From NCBI GenBank assembly GCA_021442155.1, contig CM038222.1:109185121-109249120 (forward strand): 64,000 nucleotides of DNA, in the 5' to 3' direction. Within the stretch, counting starts at the first letter, position 1, and the number at the start of each line of letters is the position of its first letter. Below, piece after piece: positions 47,901 through 52,539 of the stretch. The translations under genes were made by a program, and so were the position numbers. Source of the stretch: Cymbidium sinense. Its lineage: Eukaryota; Streptophyta; Magnoliopsida; Asparagales; Orchidaceae. A model generated the notes under the pieces. That model worked only from the letters and a program-made list of their open reading frames with translations, ran no database searches and was not told the DNA's origin.

Positions 47901-48221
47901 ATTTACCTTACTTGTACTTCATCTTCATTTCAGGCTACTGATGTGCGATACAACAATCGAGGTGCATATATTGTTTTGAAACCACCAGATTTTACTACAC
48001 CTGAGTTCCATACTTTCGAAGCTGTCAAACCACGGCCTGAGGTGCTCCACCCTCTTCCTGCATAATATGCTTTTCCTGCTCGCGCTCTGTTTCTGCTCCA
48101 TATCTATCCAATTACTGTTCTCATGCAGGTTAATGCTTATTATGATTTTAAAGAAGTAATCGACTCTGATGAAGAGCTGGATTTAGAATCCATGGACCAC
48201 AGCTCAGTAGCCAGCATCTGA
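14177..48221 (+). CDS. PP7: Serine/threonine protein phosphatase 7 (PP7), five exons over 34 kb
   Basis: Metal-dependent PPP-family phosphatase that removes phosphate from Ser/Thr. Exons 14177-14623, 25942-26436, 36475-36621, 47934-48041 and 48129-48221 join at GT-AG introns, all in phase 0, to 429 residues. The Arabidopsis PP7 I recall has about 413. Metal and catalytic motifs are all kept: GDVHG (100-104), GDYVDRG (129-135), GNHE (161-164, catalytic His), AHGG (213-216), RSHE (318-321) and SAPDY (355-359). A Lys/Arg-rich insert after AHGG (about 225-240) is specific to PP7; in Arabidopsis this area is tied to nuclear location and calmodulin binding. PP7 there acts in blue-light and heat responses. 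The tail ends [16 protein letters not shown], close to other PP7. Introns 1-3 are 10-11.3 kb of transposon debris, intron 4 only 87 bp. No inactivating change is seen. Confidence 0.95.
14624..17290. other. PP7 intron 1, first part: degenerate, possible gag relic
   Basis: Mostly AT-rich sequence without a clear gene. Around 15530-15760 on + there are weak pieces in the order of a gypsy gag core ([20 protein letters not shown], a Trp-Val pair, then [10 protein letters not shown]), so an old LTR element may lie at about 15.1-16.5 kb. No LTRs were found. Confidence 0.35.
17300..18900 (-). pseudogene. hAT transposase relic, RICESLEEPER-like
   Basis: Read on - from 18900. A BED-finger-like start (EVWDHYVKL, 18830-18855) leads to a piece with [19 protein letters not shown] and [11 protein letters not shown] at 18720-18520, then a [11 protein letters not shown] segment at 18420-18380. 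Next comes the hAT core [19 protein letters not shown] ... [16 protein letters not shown] ... YIRQSS ... LLCVDIST at 18184-17891. A later piece ([15 protein letters not shown] at about 17550) corresponds to the region before the dimerisation domain. The catalytic Asp-Asn context (VDNAS in family members) reads VGNAI here. Stops and frameshifts occur throughout. It lies in PP7 intron 1, opposite to the gene. Confidence 0.85.
18930..21800. other. PP7 intron 1, middle: no gene recognised
   Basis: AT-rich intron sequence with only short chance frames. No LTR, domain or repeat array was recognised on either strand. Confidence 0.5.
21806..22350. mobile_element. GAGC-rich MITE-like element, copy 1
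   Basis: Starts at TTAGGGCTATTAACGAGCCG and contains many GAGCCG / GCTCGA / CGGCTCG words at both ends around an AT-rich centre, ending near TTTAGAGCTAAATTAGCAGCC. It belongs to the same family as 41655-42175. Such GAGC-rich short elements are common in plants and non-autonomous. The exact ends are approximate. Confidence 0.5.
22360..23920. other. PP7 intron 1, unassigned part
   Basis: No gene. The stretch 22390-22700 is less AT-rich, with words such as GGTGGCTCGCC and GGGCGAGCTGTC, and could be a piece of an LTR. No second copy was found in the window. Confidence 0.35.
23928..25570 (-). mobile_element. RTE-type LINE, 5'-truncated (copy 2)
   Basis: The CAACAG tail and GGTCGGCTACATGAATC lie at 23928-23975, with the reverse transcriptase running leftwards from about 25570. 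The open piece 25015-24647 shows [43 protein letters not shown] and a decayed FADD box (FANDI). Upstream pieces give NYRGIK-like sequence near 25130. Many stops show it is dead. It is in PP7 intron 1, antisense to the gene. Confidence 0.88.
25942..26436 (+). CDS. PP7: PP7 exon 2
   Basis: Begins after TTGAGTTGCAG with [18 protein letters not shown] and encodes residues 150-314. It carries GNHE, the CFEGLPLA segment, TAHGG, the basic PP7 insert ([14 protein letters not shown]), [20 protein letters not shown] and GLLWGPDC. It ends KLK before GTATGT at 26437. Confidence 0.96.
26437..26794. other. PP7 intron 2, unique start
   Basis: AT-rich intron DNA between exon 2 and the copia element; nothing recognised. 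Confidence 0.5.
26795..27106 (-). repeat. 3' LTR of the copia element (+ coordinates left)
   Basis: TGAAAAGTACTCG at the left to GACAATTAGAACCA at the right. It pairs with 35128-35414 through TCTATTTATATACTAG / TCTATTTATGGAGTGG, ATATGAAAACTACTAATTA / ATATGAAAATTATTAATTA and CTTGTAGAG-CCAC. The TCTATTTATA words, read on -, are a TATAAATAGA promoter box. Confidence 0.8.
27119..30230 (-). pseudogene. copia RNase H and 3' end, split by an RTE insertion
   Basis: RNase H and spacer pieces on - lie at 29922-30230 and 27119-27401, separated by the 2.5 kb LINE at 27420-29904. Near 27220-27180 (on -) the wording resembles the [10 protein letters not shown] ending of copia polyproteins. Too decayed to place the active site. 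Confidence 0.5.
27420..29904 (-). mobile_element. RTE-type LINE, nearly full structure, with target-site duplication (copy 3)
   Basis: The direct repeats TGTTCACAAATCCTATTA (27402-27419) and TGTTCACAAATCCCATA (29905-29921) flank a LINE whose - strand ends in a TTG tail. From its 5' end (about 29890) it shows an untranslated lead, then an endonuclease N-terminus ([13 protein letters not shown] and YVPQIG-like pieces at 29570-29290). Reverse transcriptase follows, with [13 protein letters not shown] and [12 protein letters not shown] at 28392-28141, and [25 protein letters not shown] at 28050-27950. Stops, frameshifts and an internal loss around 28.85-29.0 kb make it inactive. It is inserted in the copia element. 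Confidence 0.92.
30240..31010 (-). pseudogene. copia reverse transcriptase (broken)
   Basis: On - from about 30900 down: [16 protein letters not shown] (RT start), pieces matching the DVK-AFLH-EL segment at about 30800-30750, and [13 protein letters not shown] at about 30690-30640. The LIVYVNG segment at about 30545 is the YVDD box region with Asp changed to Asn. [10 protein letters not shown] at about 30440 ends it. At least three frames are needed to read it. Confidence 0.75.
31850..32210 (-). pseudogene. copia integrase core remnant
   Basis: The open - piece 32083-31865 holds [19 protein letters not shown] and SCVDTRQ, matching the copia integrase core around the second catalytic position (IRSDN in family members, here SNN) and the SC-TPQQNG segment that precedes the third. 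A MITE insertion lies just upstream in the element (32225-32447). Confidence 0.75.
32225..32447 (-). mobile_element. Mutator-type MITE, copy 2 (same family as 46206-46446)
   Basis: Terminal inverted repeats start ATACCACACAATTATTATGT and end ATAAGAATTGTGTGGTAT. The inner sequence matches the 46206 element in inverse orientation (for example ATATCACATCAAAAATATCA and its inverse at 46338-46357). The outer GGGGGATTTACATAC end is missing or eroded and no clear duplication remains. Inserted in the copia element. Confidence 0.8.
32665..32770 (-). mobile_element. RTE LINE 3' scrap (copy 4)
   Basis: AACAACAACAACAAG followed by TTTATCCCACTACATGGGAT and CTACACGAATC is the RTE 3' end on -; only about 100 bp remain. 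Confidence 0.75.
32890..33190 (-). pseudogene. copia protease and pre-integrase remnant
   Basis: On - the segment at 33010-32945 reads as a decayed form of the DSGATDHMT active-site region (TDS, a stop, [12 protein letters not shown]). The following [18 protein letters not shown] stretch at 32920-32880 corresponds to the region before the integrase zinc finger. Confidence 0.6.
33214..34020 (+). mobile_element. RTE-type LINE, 5'-truncated, perfect 15 bp target duplication (copy 5)
   Basis: The direct repeats GATGTAGTGTTTGCT at 33199-33213 and 34021-34035 are identical. Between them lies the C-terminal half of an RTE reverse transcriptase on + ([21 protein letters not shown] near 33320-33380, [18 protein letters not shown] near 33473-33525). 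The tail is GGCTTGTTGTTGTT at 34007-34020. Inserted in the copia element between gag and protease, in the orientation opposite to the other full LINE here. Confidence 0.95.
34120..34890 (-). pseudogene. copia gag remnant
   Basis: On - from about 34870: [15 protein letters not shown] pieces, [23 protein letters not shown] and IMSELWNSM at 34830-34680, the usual start of a copia gag (capsid) with the short conserved Trp residues. Read only across frames. Confidence 0.6.
35128..35414 (-). repeat. 5' LTR of the copia element (+ coordinates right)
   Basis: TGAAAAGGAGAAATT to CCACTAGAATCA; partner of 26795-27106. The primer binding site lies directly to its left. Confidence 0.8.
35415..36474. other. 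PP7 intron 2, last part: possible solo LTR
   Basis: No gene. From about 35460 to 36190 the sequence is less AT-rich and begins with a TTTTATTTATAGGGTGAAAAAGG-like promoter word (35538-35560), which resembles an LTR. No second copy or internal region is present, so a solo LTR is only a suggestion. Confidence 0.35.
36475..36621 (+). CDS. PP7: PP7 exon 3
   Basis: Starts after TGAAACAG with [15 protein letters not shown] and ends SAPDYPQFQ before GT at 36622; residues 315-363. It holds the RSHE His that contacts the metals and the SAPDY box conserved in all PPP phosphatases. Confidence 0.95.
36622..37187. other. PP7 intron 3, unique start
   Basis: AT-rich intron with no recognised feature, except a TGCATGGCTGTCGCATGCC stretch (37023-37041) with repeated GCATG words. 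Confidence 0.5.
37188..37269 (+). other. PP7: Possible cryptic or poison exon in PP7 intron 3
   Basis: A pyrimidine tract and TTTTTTGCAG precede an 82 bp stretch that is open in the exon 3 frame ([16 protein letters not shown] and more) and ends at G|GTGAGT. Its length is not a multiple of three. Joined to exon 4 it would give a stop two codons later (GGC TAC TGA), so inclusion would truncate the protein. No known PP7 has this segment. It may be chance. Confidence 0.3.
37866..38602 (+). mobile_element. RTE-type LINE piece (copy 6)
   Basis: On +, from [25 protein letters not shown] (37866-37950) through [32 protein letters not shown] and [19 protein letters not shown] to a kept [10 protein letters not shown] box (38400-38430). 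The 3' half after about 38602 is lost in a simple repeat. A single stop splits the two open pieces (38038-38262 and 38275-38481). Confidence 0.9.
38606..38701. repeat. (TA)n(CA)n(TA)n microsatellite
   Basis: TA-rich, then about 16 CA units, then TA units. It replaces the 3' end of the LINE at 37866-38602. Confidence 0.97.
38751..39075 (+). repeat. Imperfect direct repeat, ~237 bp apart
   Basis: The stretch GACTCCCCTGCAAGGTAGTG ... AAGTTGACATTGTGTC ... GCCGAGATTC (38751-38821) recurs from 38988 to about 39060 as CTTCCCCTTGTAAGATAG ... AAGTTGACATCGTAC ... GTCGAGATTC. Part of an unknown degenerate repeat region. Confidence 0.55.
39268..39575 (+). repeat. Two-copy tandem repeat, ~158 bp unit
   Basis: Unit 1 about 39268-39410 and unit 2 about 39428-39570 share TAATGGTTGGACT-AATAAGCT / TAAAGGTTGGACTCAATAAGCT, CTTTTCTCACTCA-TAA, ACAAGAAAAGGCTA and GCT-ATTAGTC. 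Non-coding. Confidence 0.65.
39576..41654. other. PP7 intron 3, unassigned degenerate repeat region
   Basis: No protein domain was recognised. Short related words (CCATCAAGCACAAAG, CTATCAAGCATAAAGC, TGATCAAGCATAAAAC) recur at about 39740, 40045 and 40100, suggesting a decayed repeat family. From about 41100 to 41640 the DNA is richer in C and holds open frames, but they match nothing known to me. Confidence 0.4.
41655..42175. mobile_element. GAGC-rich MITE-like element, copy 2
   Basis: Begins CTAGGGGTGTAAACGAGCCG at 41653, has GCTCGCGAACAACGAGCTTTT inside and ends near CACCTAACAACGAGCTTTTTTAATAGCC. A (TAA)n run fills its centre. It resembles 21806-22350 at its ends. Confidence 0.6.
41861..41999. 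repeat. (TAA)n microsatellite with TAG/AAA variants
   Basis: Long imperfect TAA run inside the GAGC-rich element; the - strand frame across it is only Ile/Leu/Phe. Confidence 0.97.
42181..42385. repeat. CT-rich simple repeat with a ~50 bp sub-repeat
   Basis: CTCTCTCTCTCTAAAATTGG AGAGAGATCTC occurs twice (42207-42237 and 42244-42277) followed by more TCTCTC tracts. CT arms facing AGAGAG arms could form hairpins. Confidence 0.85.
42390..46196. other. PP7 intron 3, long unassigned part
   Basis: AT-rich, no clear gene. A - strand frame at 45807-45589 is hydrophobic and Ser-rich but lacks any family match I know. The area 45389-45480 (TTTAGAATAATGGATTGTGTTTT ... TTTATTTATAG) weakly resembles 47240-47330 (TTTAGAATAGTAGATTATGTTTT ... 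TTCTATTTATATAG), which could be a pair of short LTRs; evidence is thin. Confidence 0.35.
46206..46446 (+). mobile_element. Mutator-type MITE with perfect 9 bp target duplication
   Basis: 241 bp with long terminal inverted repeats: GGGGGATTTACATACATACC at the left and its exact inverse at the right end, continuing inward for about 50 bp with few mismatches. TAAATAATA stands on both sides (46197-46205 and 46447-46455). A 9 bp duplication is the mark of Mutator superfamily transposition. The ends and the duplication are intact, so this is one of the youngest insertions here. Confidence 0.92.
47066..47242 (-). mobile_element. RTE LINE 3' fragment (copy 7)
   Basis: Seven or more AAC units followed by AAGCCTTAATCCCACTAGGT, GGGGTCGGCTACATGAATCC and about 130 bp of RTE 3' region, then cut at CTTTCTTAAATC. 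It has the best preserved tail of the RTE copies and lies in PP7 intron 3. Confidence 0.9.
47243..47933. other. PP7 intron 3, last part
   Basis: Intron DNA without a recognised gene; it may include the right half of the weak LTR pair mentioned for 45389-45480. Confidence 0.4.
47934..48041 (+). CDS. PP7: PP7 exon 4
   Basis: Preceded by a T/C-rich tract and CAG. It encodes [20 protein letters not shown] through FEAVKPRPE, residues 364-399, matching the PP7 C-terminal part, and ends at GT 48042. Confidence 0.94.
48129..48221 (+). CDS. PP7: PP7 exon 5 and stop codon
   Basis: After TCATGCAG it encodes [20 protein letters not shown] and the last residues to TGA at 48219-48221, residues 400-429. 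The acidic DSDEELD tail is typical of PP7. Confidence 0.93.
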   Translation, partial: VNAYYDFKEVIDSDEELDLESMDHSSVASI

Positions 48222-48480
48222 AAGCAGGCTTGCTTATGGTTGGTTTTTTTAATTTTTAAAATTTTTTTTTTTCAACCATTTTTGTTTTACTGTATTATTT
48301 AATATAAATTTTTAAAACTGAAAAAGATTAAGCGATAAGGCATTATTTTGTATGATCAGTCAGTTATCTCATGCTAAATTGGTTTTCACGAGGCTCTTTT
48401 TTTTGTCTCCCAGTCTGTATACGAGCCATGTAACATTCACATGATTGTATCTTTTGTTCTTTGTTAAGCCACATTCATTT
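48222..48480 (+). other. PP7: PP7 3' untranslated region (approximate)
   Basis: U-rich stretch after the stop codon with AATATAAA at about 48300 and GTATTATTT words that could serve as plant poly(A) signals. The cleavage site cannot be fixed from the sequence. Confidence 0.4.
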
Positions 48481-48496
48481 TATGATTTGAATTATG

Positions 48497-48645
48497 GAAG
48501 ATTTACATACATACCATATAATTCTTTTTCATTTACATATCTACAATTTGATATTTACATACTTGACAATTTTCCCATCATGAAAATGTGTATTTCACTT
48601 TAAAAAATCAATGATAGTGATATTTTATATGCTTATCACACATGC
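48497..48645 (+). mobile_element. Mutator-type MITE, copy 3, truncated
   Basis: Begins GATTTACATACATACCATAT and follows the left half of the 46206 element (TTACATATCTA, GAAAATGTGTATTTCACTT, AATGATAGTGATATTTT) before fading out. The right end is missing. Confidence 0.75.
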
Positions 48646-48649
48646 ATTC

Positions 48650-49880
48650 TAATATATTTTTGTCTGTCATTTAACCTGCATCAATATTTTGCTAATCATT
48701 TAACTTGTCAAATAAAAGGCAGTTAAAATTCTTATTTAAAAATCATTAACTTGTCAAATAAAAGAGAAATGTTATACTTTTCATATAAAAAAAGAACTTA
48801 ATATTAGAGAATTTCAGTTTCGTATTTTAATAATAATCATTCTATTGATTGTATATAATTGTCTTATTGCTTTACCATTTTTTTTTTATAAATTTTATTA
48901 CAAATAATTTTATTAACTTGTTTTAGTTACAATTTCAACCATATGATTTCATATTATTCAATTAATAATAAAAACTCGTTTATTTTGCAAGCTTATTCAA
49001 ATAGAAACTGATTTTCAAATATTCTAACCCTTTTTTTTTTTTTACCGTTGGATTGACATTTGTTTAACTGGGAGAGAATAAACAATAATGTAAGTAAAAT
49101 TAAGAAAATTCTTCTCAAAATTCAGCCATAACATAAATATGTTTTGTCTATTAATAGCCAAACACCAGCATCTATAGGGCTCATAACTGCATTTGCTGAA
49201 ATGTGTTGTTAGAACATCAACATCATTCCCACACTTTTATATTTCTATTGCTATGCATATACAAAAAATCATTAAAATGTCTACATTGATTCTTTTGAAA
49301 ATTAACCACCCAATAAATAAAGAAAAATAAAAATATCAAGTATTCTTCTATAAATTATATTATAATAAATATAAAATTATAAATTTTTTTCAAAATTTAC
49401 ATTATAAATTTTTTTTTTTACGTTCAGCGTTAATCTGAGATAAAATATAATATATTTAATATTTTTGAAATTTGAAAAATATATTGATGTAGAAATTTGA
49501 GATCTCATTTATTTATTTTGTTTTTAATTTTTAATTTTTTAAAGTTTAGGCATAAAATATAATATATTTGATATTTTAGAAGCATGTTACATGTCCTTTT
49601 TAGTGGGCAGTGACATTAGCTGGCAATGCTTGTGCGGTACTGGTGTAGCGGTGGTTTGTGATGATGAAATTTATTTTTAAGAGTATTTAAAATATTTAAA
49701 AATTAATTTAAATATTTTTAAAGAATAATTTTATTTATTTTAAAATAAAAATAATTTAAAATTCACATGAGGGAATTATCTCGGATTATTTTTTTTAATA
49801 AAATTTTTCTATCTTGTTTATGTTTTAAAATAAATATATATTTTAACATCTAAAAAATGTGATAAAAATATAGTAAAATG
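48650..49880. other. AT-rich spacer downstream of PP7
   Basis: No gene. Words such as TATTTAAAATATTTAAAAATTAATTT (49684 onward) recur with changes at about 50160 and 50900 next to G-rich pieces (GGTGATGAT, GATGGTGGTGG), so a degenerate repeat family may be present. Confidence 0.4.
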
Positions 49881-49892
49881 AATTATGCTGTG

Positions 49893-50085
49893 CTTCCCAC
49901 CGTCCTTAACTCGGTTGATATAACGACTCTCTGCACATCGATTCTCCATGCGATCCTTAAATTGGGGAAAATAAAGTGAGCTGACTGGGTTTAGGATTAG
50001 CCCCAAAGAGATTAATAATAATATCTTACTCATAAGATGAGTGGGGTATTAAGTGAATACCCATCCCAAACAAAAAAAAAAAAAA
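49893..50085 (+). mobile_element. tRNA-derived SINE with perfect 12 bp target duplication
   Basis: AATTATGCTGTG occurs at 49881-49892 and 50086-50097. The 5' part has a tRNA-like A box (CTTAACTCGGTTGATATAACGA) and a B box-like CACATCGATTCTCCATGC spaced as in Pol III promoters. The body ends in a run of about 16 A. About 190 bp, typical for a plant SINE. Confidence 0.88.
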
Positions 50086-50099
50086 AATTATGCTGTGGA

Positions 50100-51270
50100 A
50101 GGCGATAATGATGGAGTTACTGGTTAGAAGTCAAATGTAATGATGGTGGTGGCCAGCTATTAAAAGCATTTAAAATCTCATGTAGTTATTTCAAGTGTTT
50201 GAAAATATTTTATATTTCATAAAAAAAAAATCATTCTAAATAGACCTTAAATAAATATATATTTTAAAATAAAATAAAAGTGATCCTAACTCTAAAATAC
50301 TTATTTTTTTACTCAAAATTTTAAATTTTGTTAAAAATATTTAATCGTTCAAATATGCCAGCATGTGTTTGATCTTTTAGAATTTGCTTTTAGATATTTA
50401 AATAAATTTAATCATAAACTTACATCCATTATGTAAATTTTTATTTTTTTTTCACCACACAAAAAAATAAAAAAAAATTAAAAATAAAAATAAACCTAAG
50501 CGATAAAAAAAATAATATGACAAATCTACAAAAGCATGTGTTGTGACCAAATCACAGTCCACCATATAAAAATACCACATTTTGACTATGCCCATATGAA
50601 CGCTAATTTAATGAACTTTTTAAGCTACTTATATTATAGCAATAATAAATCTCATTCTTATTCTGTTATTTAAAAATGACTTTGTAGATAGTCTACTCAG
50701 CGTTTGTCCTTATAACAGATCATTTAGAATTATTATTATTATTATTTATTATTATTTTATCTATAATTGGATTATAAATAAAATATATTTAATATCTGAA
50801 AAATTTGTTAAAATATTTTAAGTATTTTAAAAATATGTTCTTGACAGTGATCATGGTGCGCAGTGACCGATGACTTATGGTGATAATCATTTTTAGAAAA
50901 TATTTAAAATATTCAATAATTATTTTGAGTGTTTCAAAAATAAAATAAATTATTTTTAAATGTAAAAATAAAATACTTAAAAATTATGTTGAATAAATAT
51001 ATTTTTAAAAATAGCATAAAAATAAAATAAAATACAGCGAAATTAATACCAAGCATAAAAATTATTCAAAAACAAATTGACATGCAAGGAAGAGAACATG
51101 CCATGGCTGCCACTCTTATGAAAAAGTCTCAAAGTACTACCACTTGAAGTTATTGACCCTAAAACTGAACTCATATAAATAATTGATATATTTAATACAT
51201 CTCACGTGGGTAGCACTTAGAATATCTAATGTTTCAAATCATTAATTGTAGGTTACAAGCAAGCATTCGA
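50100..51270. other. AT-rich spacer between SINEs
   Basis: No gene is seen; homopolymers and TTTAAAATATT words dominate. Confidence 0.5.
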
Positions 51271-51283
51271 AAGACGCTCTAAT

Positions 51284-51454
51284 ACCCACCGCCCTAGCTT
51301 CGGTTGGCAGACAACTGAACTTCGCAATTCAATTCCTCCTCGAGGTGAAGAAGAAGTGGTGCCAAACTTATGGGTAAATTGTCTCCTGATTATTCATACA
51401 AGAACACGCCACAAAGAAGTGCTCTCAGGTGAACACCCCGTCAAAAAAAAAAAA
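51284..51454 (+). mobile_element. Second tRNA-derived SINE
   Basis: A box-like CTAGCTTCGGTTGGCAGACA and B box-like GCAATTCAATTCCTCC, then about 100 bp and a run of 13 A at 51443-51455. The flanks AGACGCTCTAAT (51272-51283) and AGACCCCCTAAT (51455-51466) match in 10 of 12 bases. It is a different family from the one at 49893. Confidence 0.8.
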
Positions 51455-51604
51455 AGACCCCCTAATCATCAAGTTTGCTTTGTTATGCCATTTTTAATAT
51501 ATATATATATATAGATTATATTCACATGGTTAAAGAATGTTCCTGATGTGGTCTTTGTTGGCTGCTTCTTCAACCATCATAGCTTGAGTAGGGTTCAACT
51601 CATT

Positions 51605-51730
51605 TGAGTAGGGCTGTTGACGATTTAGAAATAGTAAGAGCTAATTATAATTGAGCTTATAAAGTGAGCCTACGAGTTCTGGATTCAAGTTCTTTCTAAT
51701 TAAAGGTGGAAAGTTTAAAAAAAAAAAATT
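51605..51730 (+). mobile_element. Possible third SINE, short
   Basis: GAGTTCTGGATTCAAGTTCT (51678-51697) resembles a tRNA B box and about 30 bp later there is an A run (51717-51728). The A box is weak and the duplication (TTCAACTCATT / TTCAATCATT) uncertain. Confidence 0.4.
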
Positions 51731-52039
51731 CAATCATTCAATTCATTTTGATTGATTGGATTTTTTTTTTACTTCAATAGATTTTAAAAAAAAAAAGCTG
51801 GAGTAAAACCTGATCATTCAAACTAAATTTGATGGATGAGATTTCTTTAGTTATTGGTTATTAGAGAGGTTATTGGATCTATTACTTTTTGAGGTAGATG
51901 TATTAGTGCTCATTTGGTTGCTTGAAATTCAGAATTTTGTTAAATTTGTCATTTTGTTGGTTGTCATTAGAACACGAGACTAATATTTAATATCAAAAAA
52001 ATTTTAAAAAACATTCCCAAATAATGATTTTGATTTGGC

Positions 52040-52440
52040 TGTAAAATAAATAGGTGAGTAAATGTTCTCGCTTACTCCATCTTGCTTTAATACTTTCCAT
52101 TCACATGCAGGAAGTAGCTCGGTCTTGCAAGGGAGAAAATATTATGTGTGAAGTCCGGACTCCAATCGCTATGTAACACCTGTCCAATATAAAATAAGGC
52201 ATTTTTTTCATTTAGCAGTGTTGTAATGACGCCATTTACGTTACCGGGCGGGCCGTCCGTTAAGAGAGGAGAAAAAATATTATCGCGCGTTGTTCCACAT
52301 TCTTCATCACAGAACAGTTTAGGGATTTCTTTTTGTGCATAAATTTTTCTCATCTCAGCTCCCGCTCTCCCCCGACGTGCGTCCGACCTTCCATCAGAGA
52401 TTTGCTAAATCTTGGGCATTAAAAATTGAGGTATTTTAGG
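52040..52440. other. Unique segment with CpG-rich patches before the palindromic array
   Basis: ACGTTACCGGGCGGGCCGTC (52239-52258), TATCGCGCGTTG and CCCCGACGTGCGTCCGACC (52371-52389) stand out from AT-rich surroundings. This could be the 5' terminal part or promoter of the large element that follows; no terminal inverted repeat partner is in the window. Confidence 0.4.
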
Positions 52441-52539
52441 CGACTGCATGAGATATTTCTTCCTGTATTCTTAAACTTTAATGAGTTTAGGATTTTCTTT
52501 GTTGTTCTCACCATCGAATAAGAGAACATTTGGAACATT

